DNA from: Panagrolaimus kolymaensis
Taxonomy: Eukaryota > Nematoda > Chromadorea > Rhabditida > Panagrolaimidae
Reading direction: 5' to 3'
DNA: 64,000 nt
Assembly: GCA_028622995.1 (NCBI GenBank)
Contig: JAJQJQ010000049.1
Span: forward strand, 1 to 64,000
Position 1 is the stretch's first letter, and the number at the start of each line of letters is the position of its first letter. Shown here piece after piece: positions 12,901 to 28,199 of this stretch. The notes under the pieces are model-generated. The model saw nothing but the letters and a program-made list of their open reading frames with translations. It did no database searches and was not told the origin of the DNA. Position numbers and translations under genes: made by a program.

Positions 12901-15900
12901 GAAAAATTGTTTTGTTTGTTATGGATCAATAACATAAACCCGCAAATCCAAAATTGTTGAAGGAATTTGATTTAGCCGCTTTAAAGGTTATTAAATTCCC
13001 TGCTAAAATTCAGGACACTTTTTTATATTTATTTTTTTTTTGAAAAATTGTTTTGTTTGTTATGGATCAATAACATAAACCCGCAAATCCAAAATTGTTG
13101 AAGGAATTTGATTTAGCCGCTTTAAAGGTTATTAAATTTCCTGCTAAAATTCAGGACACTTTTTTATATTTATATTTTTTTGAAAAATTGTTTTGTTTGT
13201 TATGGATCAATAACATAAACCCGCAAATCCAAAATTGTTGAAGGAATTTGATTTAGCCGCTTTAAAGGTTATTAAATTCCCTGCTAAAATTCAGGACACT
13301 TTTTTATATTTATTTTTTTTTTGAAAAATTGTTTTGTTTGTTATGGATCAATAACATAAACCCGCAAATCCAAAATTGTTGAAGGAATTTGATTTAGCCG
13401 CTTTAAAGGTTATTAAATTTCCTGCTAAAATTCAGGACACTTTTTTATATTTATATTTTTTTGAAAAATTGTTTTGTTTGTTATGGATCAATAACATAAA
13501 CCCGCAAATCCAAAATTGTTGAAGGAATTTGATTTAGCCGCTTTAAAGGTTATTAAATTTCCTGCTAAAATTCAGGACACTTTTTTATATTTATATTTTT
13601 TTGAAAAATTGTTTTGTTTGTTATGGATCAATAACATAAACCCGCAAATCCAAAATTGTTGAAGGAATTTGATTTAGCCGCTTTAAAGGTTATTAAATTC
13701 CCTGCTAAAATTCAGGACACTTTTTTATATTTATATTTTTTTGAAAAATTGTTTTGTTTGTTATGGATCAATAACATAAACCCGCAAATCCAAAATTGTT
13801 GAAGGAATTTGATTTAGCCGCTTTAAAGGTTATTAAATTCCCTGCTAAAATTCAGGACACTTTTTTATATTTATTTTTTTTTTGAAAAATTGTTTTGTTT
13901 GTTATGGATCAATAACATAAACCCGCAAATCCAAAATTGTTGAAGGAATTTGATTTAGCCGCTTTAAAGGTTATTAAATTCCCTGCTAAAATTCAGGACA
14001 CTTTTTTATATTTATTTTTTTTTTGAAAAATTGTTTTGTTTGTTATGGATCAATAACATAAACCCGCAAATCCAAAATTGTTGAAGGAATTTGATTTAGC
14101 CGCTTTAAAGGTTATTAAATTCCTGCTAAAATTCAGGACACTTTTTTATATTTATATTTTTTGAAAAATTGTTTTGTTTGTTATGGATCAATAACATAAA
14201 CCCGCAAATCCAAAATTGTTGAAGGAATTTGATTTAGCCGCTTTAAAGGTTATTAAATTCCCTGCTAAAATTCAGGACACTTTTTTATATTTATTTTTTT
14301 TTGAAAAATTGTTTTGTTTGTTATGGATCAATAACATAAACCCGCAAATCCAAAATTGTTGAAGGAATTTGATTTAGCCGCTTTAAAGGTTATTAAATTT
14401 CCTGCTAAAATTCAGGACACTTTTTTATATTTATATTTTTTTGAAAAATTGTTTTGTTTGTTATGGATCAATAACATAAACCCGCAAATCCAAATTGTTG
14501 AAGGAATTTGATTTAGCCGCTTAAAAGGTTATTAAATTCCCTGCTAAAATTCAGGACACTTTTTTATATTTATTTTTTTTTGAAAAATTGTTTTGTTTGT
14601 TATGGATCAATAACATAAACCCGCAAATCCAAAATTGTTGAAGGAATTTGATTTAGCCGCTTTAAAGGTTATTAAATTCCTGCTAAAATTCAGGACACTT
14701 TTTTATATTTATATTTTTTTGAAAAATTGTTTTGTTTGTTATGGATCAATAACATAAACCCGCAAATCCAAAATTGTTGAAGGAATTTGATTTAGCCGCT
14801 TTAAAGGTTATTAAATTTCCTGCTAAAATTCAGGACACTTTTTTATATTTATTTTTTTTTGAAAAATTGTTTTGTTTGTTATGGATCAATAACATAAACC
14901 CGCAAATCCAAAATTGTTGAAGGAATTTGATTTAGCCGCTTTAAAGGTTATTAAATTTCCTGCTAAAATTCAGGACACTTTTTTATATTTATATTTTTTG
15001 AAAAATTGTTTTGTTTGTTATGGATCAATAACATAAACCCGCAAATCCAAAATTGTTGAAGGAATTTGATTTAGCCGCTTTAAAGGTTATTAAATTCCCT
15101 GCTAAAATTCAGGACACTTTTTTATATTTATATTTTTTTGAAAAATTGTTTTGTTTGTTATGGATCAATAACATAAACCCGCAAATCCAAAATTGTTGAA
15201 GGAATTTGATTTAGCCGCTTTAAAGGTTATTAAATTCCCTGCTAAAATTCAGGACACTTTTTTATATTTATTTTTTTTTGAAAAATTGTTTTGTTTGTTA
15301 TGGATCAATAACATAAACCCGCAAATCCAAAATTGTTGAAGGAATTTGATTTAGCCGCTTTAAAGGTTATTAAATTTCCTGCTAAAATTCAGGACACTTT
15401 TTTATATTTATTTTTTTTGAAAAATTGTTTTGTTTGTTATGGATCAATAACATAAACCCGCAAATCCAAAATTGTTGAAGGAATTTGATTTAGCCGCTTT
15501 AAAGGTTATTAAATTCCCTGCTAAAATTCAGGACACTTTTTTATATTTATTTTTTTTTGAAAAATTGTTTTGTTTGTTATGGATCAATAACATAAACCCG
15601 CAAATCCAAAATTGTTGAAGGAATTTGATTTAGCCGCTTTAAAGGTTATTAAATTTCCTGCTAAAATTCAGGACACTTTTTTATATTTATATTTTTTTGA
15701 AAAATTGTTTTGTTTGTTATGGATCAATAACATAAACCCGCAAATCCAAAATTGTTGAAGGAATTTGATTTAGCCGCTTTAAAGGTTATTAAATTTCCTG
15801 CTAAAATTCAGGACACTTTTTTATATTTATATTTTTTTGAAAAATTGTTTTGTTTGTTATGGATCAATAACATAAACCCGCAAATCCAAAATTGTTGAAG

Positions 15901-18900
15901 GAATTTGATTTAGCCGCTTTAAAGGTTATTAAATTCCTGCTAAAATTCAGGACACTTTTTTATATTTATATTTTTTTGAAAAATTGTTTTGTTTGTTATG
16001 GATCAATAACATAAACCCGCAAATCCAAAATTGTTGAAGGAATTTGATTTAGCCGCTTTAAAGGTTATTAAATTCCCTGCTAAAATTCAGGACACTTTTT
16101 TATATTTATTTTTTTTTTGAAAAATTGTTTTGTTTGTTATGGATCAATAACATAAACCCGCAAATCCAAAATTGTTGAAGGAATTTGATTTAGCCGCTTT
16201 AAAGGTTATTAAATTTCCTGCTAAAATTCAGGACACTTTTTTATATTTATTTTTTTTTTGAAAATTGTTTTGTTTGTTATGGATCAATAACATAAACCCG
16301 CAAATCCAAAATTGTTGAAGGAATTTGATTTAGCCGCTTTAAAGGTTATTAAATTTCCTGCTAAAATTCAGGACACTTTTTTATATTTATATTTTTTTGA
16401 AAAATTGTTTTGTTTGTTATGGATCAATAACATAAACCCGCAAATCCAAAATTGTTGAAGGAATTTGATTTAGCCGCTTTAAAGGTTATTAAATTCCCTG
16501 CTAAAATTCAGGACACTTTTTTATATTTATATTTTTTTGAAAAATTGTTTTGTTTGTTATGGATCAATAACATAAACCCGCAAATCCAAAATTGTTGAAG
16601 GAATTTGATTTAGCCGCTTTAAAGGTTATTAAATTCCCTGCTAAAATTCAGGACACTTTTTTATATTTATTTTTTTTTTGAAAAATTGTTTTGTTTGTTA
16701 TGGATCAATAACATAAACCCGCAAATCCAAAATTGTTGAAGGAATTTGATTTAGCCGCTTTAAAGGTTATTAAATTTCCTGCTAAAATTCAGGACACTTT
16801 TTTATATTTATTTTTTTTGAAAAATTGTTTTGTTTGTTATGGATCAATAACATAAACCCGCAAATCCAAAATTGTTGAAGGAATTTGATTTAGCCGCTTT
16901 AAAGGTTATTAAATTCCCTGCTAAAATTCAGGACACTTTTTTATATTTATTTTTTTTTTGAAAAATTGTTTTGTTTGTTATGGATCAATAACATAAACCC
17001 GCAAATCCAAAATTGTTGAAGGAATTTGATTTAGCCGCTTTAAAGGTTATTAAATTTCCTGCTAAAATTCAGGACACTTTTTTATATTTATATTTTTTTG
17101 AAAAATTGTTTTGTTTGTTATGGATCAATAACATAAACCCGCAAATCCAAAATTGTTGAAGGAATTTGATTTAGCCGCTTTAAAGGTTATTAAATTTCCT
17201 GCTAAAATTCAGGACACTTTTTTATATTTATATTTTTTTGAAAAATTGTTTTGTTTGTTATGGATCAATAACATAAACCCGCAAATCCAAAATTGTTGAA
17301 GGAATTTGATTTAGCCGCTTTAAAGGTTATTAAATTTCCTGCTAAAATTCAGGACACTTTTTTATATTTATATTTTTTTGAAAAATTGTTTTGTTTGTTA
17401 TGGATCAATAACATAACCCGCAAATCCAAAATTGTTGAAGGAATTTGATTTAGCCGCTTTAAAGGTTATTAAATTCCCTGCTAAAATTCAGGACACTTTT
17501 TATATTTATTTTTTTTTTGAAAAATTGTTTTGTTTGTTATGGATCAATAACATAAACCCGCAAATCCAAAATTGTTGAAGGAATTTGATTTAGCCGCTTT
17601 AAAGGTTATTAAATTTCCTGCTAAAATTCAGGACACTTTTTTATATTTATTTTTTTTTTGAAAAATTGTTTTGTTTGTTATGGATCAATAACATAAACCC
17701 GCAAATCCAAAATTGTTGAAGGAATTTGATTTAGCCGCTTTAAAGGTTATTAAATTTCCTGCTAAAATTCAGGACACTTTTTTATATTTATATTTTTTTG
17801 AAAAATTGTTTTGTTTGTTATGGATCAATAACATAAACCCGCAAATCCAAAATTGTTGAAGGAATTTGATTTAGCCGCTTTAAAGGTTATTAAATTTCCT
17901 GCTAAAATTCAGGACACTTTTTTATATTTATATTTTTTTGAAAAATTGTTTTGTTTGTTATGGATCAATAACATAAACCCGCAAATCCAAAATTGTTGAA
18001 GGAATTTGATTTAGCCGCTTTAAAGGTTATTAAATTTCCTGCTAAAATTCAGGACACTTTTTTATATTTATATTTTTTTGAAAAATTGTTTTGTTTGTTA
18101 TGGATCAATAACATAAACCCGCAAATCCAAAATTGTTGAAGGAATTTGATTTAGCCGCTTTAAAGGTTATTAAATTTCCTGCTAAAATTCAGGACACTTT
18201 TTTATATTTATATTTTTTTGAAAAATTGTTTTGTTTGTTATGGATCAATAACATAAACCCGCAAATCCAAAATTGTTGAAGGAATTTGATTTAGCCGCTT
18301 TAAAGGTTATTAAATTCCCTGCTAAAATTCAGGACACTTTTTTATATTTATTTTTTTTTGAAAAATTGTTTTGTTTGTTATGGATCAATAACATAAACCC
18401 GCAAATCCAAAATTGTTGAAGGAATTTGATTTAGCCGCTTTAAAGGTTATTAAATTTCCTGCTAAAATTCAGGACACTTTTTTATATTTATATTTTTTTG
18501 AAAAATTGTTTTGTTTGTTATGGATCAATAACATAAACCCGCAAATCCAAAATTGTTGAAGGAATTTGATTTAGCCGCTTTAAAGGTTATTAAATTTCCT
18601 GCTAAAATTCAGGACACTTTTTTATATTTATATTTTTTTGAAAAATTGTTTTGTTTGTTATGGATCAATAACATAAACCCGCAAATCCAAAATTGTTGAA
18701 GGAATTTGATTTAGCCGCTTTAAAGGTTATTAAATTCCCTACTAAATTTCAGGACACTTTTTTATATTTATATTTTTTTGAAAATTGTTTTGTTTGTTAT
18801 GGATCAATAACATAAACCCGCAAATCCAAAATTGTTGAAGGAATTTGATTTAGCCGCTTTAAAGGTTATTAAATTTCCTGCTAAAATTCAGGACACTTTT

Positions 18901-21900
18901 TTATATTTATATTTTTTTGAAAAATTGTTTTGTTTGTTATGGATCAATAACATAAACCCGCAAATCCAAAATTGTTGAAGGAATTTGATTTAGCCGCTTT
19001 AAAGGTTATTAAATTTCCTGCTAAATTCAGGACACTTTTTTATATTTATATTTTTTTGAAAAATTGTTTTGTTTGTTATGGATCAATAACATAAACCCGC
19101 AAATCCAAAATTGTTGAAGGAATTTGATTTAGCCGCTTTAAAGGTTATTAAATTCCCTGCTAAAATTCAGGACACTTTTTTATATTTATTTTTTTTTTGA
19201 AAAATTGTTTTGTTTGTTATGGATCAATAACATAAACCCGCAAATCCAAAATTGTTGAAGGAATTTGATTTAGCCGCTTTAAAGGTTATTAAATTTCCTG
19301 CTAAAATTCAGGACACTTTTTTATATTTATATTTTTTTGAAAAATTGTTTTGTTTGTTATGGATCAATAACATAAACCCGCAAATCCAAAATTGTTGAAG
19401 GAATTTGATTTAGCCGCTTTAAAGGTTATTAAATTTCCTGCTAAAATTCAGGACACTTTTTTATATTTATATTTTTTTGAAAAATTGTTTTGTTTGTTAT
19501 GGATCAATAACATAAACCCGCAAATCCAAAATTGTTGAAGGAATTTGATTTAGCCGCTTTAAAGGTTATTAAATTCCTGCTAAAATTCAGGACACTTTTT
19601 TATATTTATATTTTTTTGAAAAATTGTTTTGTTTGTTATGGATCAATAACATAAACCCGCAAATCCAAAATTGTTGAAGGAATTTGATTTAGCCGCTTTA
19701 AAGGTTATTAAATTCCTACTAAAATTCAGGACACTTTTTTATATTTATATTTTTTTGAAAAATTGTTTTGTTTGTTATGGATCAATAACATAAACCCGCA
19801 AATCCAAAATTGTTGAAGGAATTTGATTTAGCCGCTTTAAAGGTTATTAAATTTCCTGCTAAAATTCAGGACACTTTTTTATATTTATATTTTTTGAAAA
19901 ATTGTTTTGTTTGTTATGGATCAATAACATAAACCCGCAAATCCAAAATTGTTGAAGGAATTTGATTTAGCCGCTTTAAAGGTTATTAAATTTCCTGCTA
20001 AAATTCAGGACACTTTTTTATATTTATATTTTTTTGAAAAATTGTTTTGTTTGTTATGGATCAATAACATAAACCCGCAAATCCAAAATTGTTGAAGGAA
20101 TTTGATTTAGCCGCTTTAAAGGTTATTAAATTCCCTGCTAAAATTCAGGACACTTTTTTATATTTATTTTTTTTTTGAAAAATTGTTTTTTTTGTTATGG
20201 ATCAATAACATAAACCCGCAAATCCAAAATTGTTGAAGGAATTTGATTTAGCCGCTTTAAAGGTTATTAAATTTCCTGCTAAAATTCAGGACACTTTTTT
20301 ATATTTATATTTTTTTGAAAAATTGTTTTGTTTGTTATGGATCAATAACATAAACCCGCAAATCCAAAATTGTTGAAGGAATTTGATTTAGCCGCTTTAA
20401 AGGTTATTAAATTCCCTGCTAAAATTCAGGACACTTTTTTATATTTATTTTTTTTTGAAAAATTGTTTTGTTTGTTATGGATCAATAACATAAACCCGCA
20501 AATCCAAAATTGTTGAAGGAATTTGATTTAGCCGCTTTAAAGGTTATTAAATTTCCTGCTAAAATTCAGGACACTTTTTTATATTTATATTTTTTTTGAA
20601 AAATTGTTTTGTTTGTTATGGATCAATAACATAAACCCGCAAATCCAAAATTGTTGAAGGAATTTGATTTAGCCGCTTTAAAGGTTATTAAATTCCCTGC
20701 TAAAATTCAGGACACTTTTTTATATTTATTTTTTTTTTGAAAAATTGTTTTGTTTGTTATGGATCAATAACATAAACCCGCAAATCCAAAATTGTTGAAG
20801 GAATTTGATTTAGCCGCTTTAAAGGTTATTAAATTCCCTGCTAAAATTCAGGACACTTTTTTATATTTATATTTTTTTGAAAAATTGTTTTGTTTGTTAT
20901 GGATCAATAACATAAACCCGCAAATCCAAAATTGTTGAAGGAATTTGATTTAGCCGCTTTAAAGGTTATTAAATTCCCTGCTAAAATTCAGGACACTTTT
21001 TTATATTTATATTTTTTTGAAAAATTGTTTTGTTTGTTATGGATCAATAACATAAACCCGCAAATCCAAAATTGTTGAAGGAATTTGATTTAGCCGCTTT
21101 AAAGGTTATTAAATTTCCTGCTAAAATTCAGGACACTTTTTTATATTTATATTTTTTTGAAAAATTGTTTTGTTTGTTATGGATCAATAACATAAACCCG
21201 CAAATCCAAAATTGTTGAAGGAATTTGATTTAGCCGCTTTAAAGGTTATTAAATTCCCTGCTAAAATTCAGGACACTTTTTTATATTTATATTTTTTTGA
21301 AAAATTGTTTTGTTTGTTATGGATCAATAACATAAACCCGCAAATCCAAAATTGTTGAAGGAATTTGATTTAGCCGCTTTAAAGGTTATTAAATTCCCTG
21401 CTAAAATTCAGGACACTTTTTTATATTTATTTTTTTTTTGAAAAATTGTTTTGTTTGTTATGGATCAATAACATAAACCCGCAAATCCAAAATTGTTGAA
21501 GGAATTTGATTTAGCCGCTTTAAAGGTTATTAAATTTCCTGCTAAAATTCAGGACACTTTTTTATATTTATATTTTTTTGAAAAATTGTTTTGTTTGTTA
21601 TGGATCAATAACATAAACCCGCAAATCCAAAATTGTTGAAGGAATTTGATTTAGCCGCTTTAAAGGTTATTAAATTTCCTGCTAAAATTCAGGACACTTT
21701 TTTATATTTATATTTTTTGAAAAATTGTTTTGTTTGTTATGGATCAATAACATAAACCCGCAAATCCAAAATTGTTGAAGGAATTTGATTTAGCCGCTTT
21801 AAAGGTTATTAAATTCCCTGCTAAAATTCAGGACACTTTTTTATATTTATATTTTTTTGAAAAATTGTTTTGTTTGTTATGGATCAATAACATAAACCCG

Positions 21901-24900
21901 CAAATCCAAAATTGTTGAAGGAATTTGATTTAGCCGCTTTAAAGGTTATTAAATTCCCTGCTAAAATTCAGGACACTTTTTTATATTTATATTTTTTTGA
22001 AAAATTGTTTTGTTTGTTATGGATCAATAACATAAACCCGCAAATCCAAAATTGTTGAAGGAATTTGATTTAGCCGCTTTAAAGGTTATTAAATTTCCTG
22101 CTAAAATTCAGGACACTTTTTTATATTTATATTTTTTTGAAAAATTGTTTTGTTTGTTATGGATCAATAACATAAACCCGCAAATCCAAAATTGTTGAAG
22201 GAATTTGATTTAGCCGCTTTAAAGGTTATTAAATTCCCTGCTAAAATTCAGGACACTTTTTTATATTTATATTTTTTTGAAAAATTGTTTTGTTTGTTAT
22301 GGATCAATAACATAAACCCGCAAATCCAAAATTGTTGAAGGAATTTGATTTAGCCGCTTTAAAGGTTATTAAATTCCCTGCTAAAATTCAGGACACTTTT
22401 TTATATTTATTTTTTTTTGAAAAATTGTTTTGTTTGTTATGGATCAATAACATAAACCCGCAAATCCAAAATTGTTGAAGGAATTTGATTTAGCCGCTTT
22501 AAAGGTTATTAAATTCCCTGCTAAAATTCAGGACCCTTTTTTATATTTATTTTTTTTTTGAAAAATTGTTTTGTTTGTTATGGATCAATAACATAAACCC
22601 GCAAATCCAAAATTGTTGAAGGAATTTGATTTAGCCGCTTTAAAGGTTATTAAATTTCCTGCTAAAATTCAGGACACTTTTTTATATTTATATTTTTTTG
22701 AAAAATTGTTTTGTTTGTTATGGATCAATAACATAAACCCGCAAATCCAAAATTGTTGAAGGAATTTGATTTAGCCGCTTTAAAGGTTATTAAATTTCCT
22801 GCTAAAATTCAGGACACTTTTTTATATTTATATTTTTTTGAAAAATTGTTTTGTTTGTTATGGATCAATAACATAAACCCGCAAATCCAAAATTGTTGAA
22901 GGAATTTGATTTAGCCGCTTTAAAGGTTATTAAATTTCCTGCTAAAATTCAGGACACTTTTTTATATTTATATTTTTTTGAAAAATTGTTTTGTTTGTTA
23001 TGGATCAATAACATAAACCCGCAAATCCAAAATTGTTGAAGGAATTTGATTTAGCCGCTTTAAAGGTTATTAAATTCCCTGCTAAAATTCAGGACACTTT
23101 TTTATATTTATTTTTTTTTGAAAAATTGTTTTGTTTGTTATGGATCAATAACATAAACCCGCAAATCCAAAATTGTTGAAGGAATTTGATTTAGCCGCTT
23201 TAAAGGTTATTAAATTCCCTGCTAAAATTCAGGACACTTTTTTATATTTATTTTTTTTTTGAAAAATTGTTTTGTTTGTTATGGATCAATAACATAAACC
23301 CGCAAATCCAAAATTGTTGAAGGAATTTGATTTAGCCGCTTTAAAGGTTATTAAATTTCCTGCTAAAATTCAGGACACTTTTTTATATTTATATTTTTTT
23401 GAAAAATTGTTTTGTTTGTTATGGATCAATAACATAAACCCGCAAATCCAAAATTGTTGAAGGAATTTGATTTAGCCGCTTTAAAGGTTATTAAATTTCC
23501 TGCTAAAATTCAGGACACTTTTTTATATTTATATTTTTTTGAAAAATTGTTTTGTTTGTTATGGATCAATAACATAAACCCGCAAATCCAAAATTGTTGA
23601 AGGAATTTGATTTAGCCGCTTTAAAGGTTATTAAATTCCCTGCTAAAATTCAGGACACTTTTTTATATTTATATTTTTTTGAAAAATTGTTTTGTTTGTT
23701 ATGGATCAATAACATAAACCCGCAAATCCAAAATTGTTGAAGGAATTTGATTTAGCCGCTTTAAAGGTTATTAAATTCCCTGCTAAAATTCAGGACACTT
23801 TTTTATATTTATATTTTTTTGAAAAATTGTTTTGTTTGTTATGGATCAATAACATAAACCCGCAAATCCAAAATTGTTGAAGGAATTTGATTTAGCCGCT
23901 TTAAAGGTTATTAAATTTCCTGCTAAAATTCAGGACACTTTTTTATATTTATATTTTTTTGAAAAATTGTTTTGTTTGTTATGGATCAATAACATAAACC
24001 CGCAAATCCAAAATTGTTGAAGGAATTTGATTTAGCCGCTTTAAAGGTTATTAAATTCCCTGCTAAAATTCAGGACACTTTTTTATATTTATATTTTTTT
24101 GAAAAATTGTTTTGTTTGTTATGGATCAATAACATAAACCCGCAAATCCAAAATTGTTGAAGGAATTTGATTTAGCCGCTTTAAAGGTTATTAAATTCCC
24201 TGCTAAAATTCAGGACACTTTTTTATATTTATTTTTTTTTTGAAAAATTGTTTTGTTTGTTATGGATCAATAACATAAACCCGCAAATCCAAAATTGTTG
24301 AAGGAATTTGATTTAGCCGCTTTAAAGGTTATTAAATTCCCTGCTAAAATTCAGGACCCTTTTTTATATTTATTTTTTTTTGAAAAATTGTTTTGTTTGT
24401 TATGGATCAATAACATAAACCCGCAAATCCAAAATTGTTGAAGGAATTTGATTTAGCCGCTTTAAAGGTTATTAAATTTCCTGCTAAAATTCAGGACACT
24501 TTTTTATATTTATATTTTTTTGAAAAATTGTTTTGTTTGTTATGGATCAATAACATAAACCCGCAAATCCAAAATTGTTGAAGGAATTTGATTTAGCCGC
24601 TTTAAAGGTTATTAAATTTCCTGCTAAAATTCAGGACACTTTTTTATATTTATATTTTTTTGAAAAATTGTTTTGTTTGTTATGGATCAATAACATAAAC
24701 CCGCAAATCCAAAATTGTTGAAGGAATTTGATTTAGCCGCTTTAAAGGTTATTAAATTCCCTACTAAAATTCAGGACACTTTTTTATATTTATATTTTTT
24801 TGAAAAATTGTTTTGTTTGTTATGGATCAATAACATAAACCCGCAAATCCAAAATTGTTGAAGGAATTTGATTTAGCCGCTTTAAAGGTTATTAAATTTC

Positions 24901-27900
24901 CTGCTAAAATTCAGGACACTTTTTTATATTTATATTTTTTTGAAAAATTGTTTTGTTTGTTATGGATCAATAACATAAACCCGCAAATCCAAAATTGTTG
25001 AAGGAATTTGATTTAGCCGCTTTAAAGGTTATTAAATTTCCTGCTAAAATTCAGGACACTTTTTTATATTTATATTTTTTTGAAAAATTGTTTTGTTTGT
25101 TATGGATCAATAACATAAACCCGCAAATCCAAAATTGTTGAAGGAATTTGATTTAGCCGCTTTAAAGGTTATTAAATTCCCTGCTAAAATTCAGGACACT
25201 TTTTTATATTTATTTTTTTTTTGAAAAATTGTTTTGTTTGTTATGGATCAATAACATAAACCCGCAAATCCAAAATTGTTGAAGGAATTTGATTTAGCCG
25301 CTTTAAAGGTTATTAAATTTCCTGCTAAAATTCAGGACACTTTTTTATATTTATATTTTTTTTGAAAAATTGTTTTGTTTGTTATGGATCAATAACATAA
25401 ACCCGCAAATCCAAAATTGTTGAAGGAATTTGATTTAGCCGCTTTAAAGGTTATTAAATTCCCTGCTAAAATTCAGGACACTTTTTTATATTTATTTTTT
25501 TTTTGAAAAATTGTTTTGTTTGTTATGGATCAATAACATAAACCCGCAAATCCAAAATTGTTGAAGGAATTTGATTTAGCCGCTTTAAAGGTTATTAAAT
25601 TTCCTGCTAAAATTCAGGACACTTTTTTATATTTATATTTTTTTGAAAAATTGTTTTGTTTGTTATGGATCAATAACATAAACCCGCAAATCCAAAATTG
25701 TTGAAGGAATTTGATTTAGCCGCTTTAAAGGTTATTAAATTTCCTGCTAAAATTCAGGACACTTTTTTATATTTATATTTTTTTGAAAAATTGTTTTGTT
25801 TGTTATGGATCAATAACATAAACCCGCAAATCCAAAATTGTTGAAGGAATTTGATTTAGCCGCTTTAAAGGTTATTAAATTCCCTACTAAAATTCAGGAC
25901 ACTTTTTTATATTTATATTTTTTTGAAAAATTGTTTTGTTTGTTATGGATCAATAACATAAACCCGCAAATCCAAAATTGTTGAAGGAATTTGATTTAGC
26001 CGCTTTAAAGGTTATTAAATTTCCTGCTAAAATTCAGGACACTTTTTTATATTTATATTTTTTTGAAAAATTGTTTTGTTTGTTATGGATCAATAACATA
26101 AACCCGCAAATCCAAAATTGTTGAAGGAATTTGATTTAGCCGCTTTAAAGGTTATTAAATTTCCTGCTAAAATTCAGGACACTTTTTTATATTTATATTT
26201 TTTTGAAAAATTGTTTTGTTTGTTATGGATCAATAACATAAACCCGCAAATCCAAAATTGTTGAAGGAATTTGATTTAGCCGCTTTAAAGGTTATTAAAT
26301 TCCCTGCTAAAATTCAGGACACTTTTTTATATTTATTTTTTTTTTGAAAAATTGTTTTGTTTGTTATGGATCAATAACATAAACCCGCAAATCCAAAATT
26401 GTTGAAGGAATTTGATTTAGCCGCTTTAAAGGTTATTAAATTTCCTGCTAAAATTCAGGACACTTTTTTATATTTATATTTTTTTGAAAAATTGTTTTGT
26501 TTGTTATGGATCAATAACATAAACCCGCAAATCCAAAATTGTTGAAGGAATTTGATTTAGCCGCTTTAAAGGTTATTAAATTTCCTGCTAAAATTCAGGA
26601 CACTTTTTTATATTTATATTTTTTTGAAAAATTGTTTTGTTTGTTATGGATCAATAACATAAACCCGCAAATCCAAAATTGTTGAAGGAATTTGATTTAG
26701 CCGCTTTAAAGGTTATTAAATTTCCTGCTAAAATTCAGGACACTTTTTTATATTTATATTTTTTTGAAAAATTGTTTTGTTTGTTATGGATCAATAACAT
26801 AAACCCGCAAATCCAAAATTGTTGAAGGAATTTGATTTAGCCGCTTTAAAGGTTATTAAATTCCCTACTAAAATTCAGGACACTTTTTTATATTTATATT
26901 TTTTTGAAAAATTGTTTTGTTTGTTATGGATCAATAACATAAACCCGCAAATCCAAAATTGTTGAAGGAATTTGATTTAGCCGCTTTAAAGGTTATTAAA
27001 TTTCCTGCTAAAATTCAGGACACTTTTTTATATTTATATTTTTTTGAAAAATTGTTTTGTTTGTTATGGATCAATAACATAAACCCGCAAATCCAAAATT
27101 GTTGAAGGAATTTGATTTAGCCGCTTTAAAGGTTATTAAATTTCCTGCTAAAATTCAGGACACTTTTTTATATTTATATTTTTTTGAAAAATTGTTTTGT
27201 TTGTTATGGATCAATAACATAAACCCGCAAATCCAAAATTGTTGAAGGAATTTGATTTAGCCGCTTTAAAGGTTATTAAATTCCCTGCTAAAATTCAGGA
27301 CACTTTTTTATATTTATTTTTTTTTTGAAAAATTGTTTTTTTTGTTATGGATCAATAACATAAACCCGCAAATCCAAAATTGTTGAAGGAATTTGATTTA
27401 GCCGCTTTAAAGGTTATTAAATTTCCTGCTAAAATTCAGGACACTTTTTTATATTTATATTTTTTTGAAAAATTGTTTTGTTTGTTATGGATCAATAACA
27501 TAAACCCGCAAATCCAAAATTGTTGAAGGAATTTGATTTAGCCGCTTTAAAGGTTATTAAATTTCCTGCTAAAATTCAGGACACTTTTTTATATTTATAT
27601 TTTTTTGAAAAATTGTTTTGTTTGTTATGGATCAATAACATAAACCCGCAAATCCAAAATTGTTGAAGGAATTTGATTTAGCCGCTTTAAAGGTTATTAA
27701 ATTCCCTGCTAAAATTCAGGACACTTTTTTATATTTATTTTTTTTTTGAAAAATTGTTTTGTTTGTTATGGATCAATAACATAAACCCGCAAATCCAAAA
27801 TTGTTGAAGGAATTTGATTTAGCCGCTTTAAAGGTTATTAAATTCCCTGCTAAAATTCAGGACACTTTTTTATATTTATATTTTTTTGAAAAATTGTTTT

Positions 27901-28199
27901 GTTTGTTATGGATCAATAACATAAACCCGCAAATCCAAAATTGTTGAAGGAATTTGATTTAGCCGCTTTAAAGGTTATTAAATTTCCTGCTAAAATTCAG
28001 GACACTTTTTTATATTTATATTTTTTTGAAAAATTGTTTTGTTTGTTATGGATCAATAACATAAACCCGCAAATCCAAAATTGTTGAAGGAATTTGATTT
28101 AGCCGCTTTAAAGGTTATTAAATTCCCTGCTAAAATTCAGGACACTTTTTTATATTTATATTTTTTTGAAAAATTGTTTTGTTTGTTATGGATCAATAA

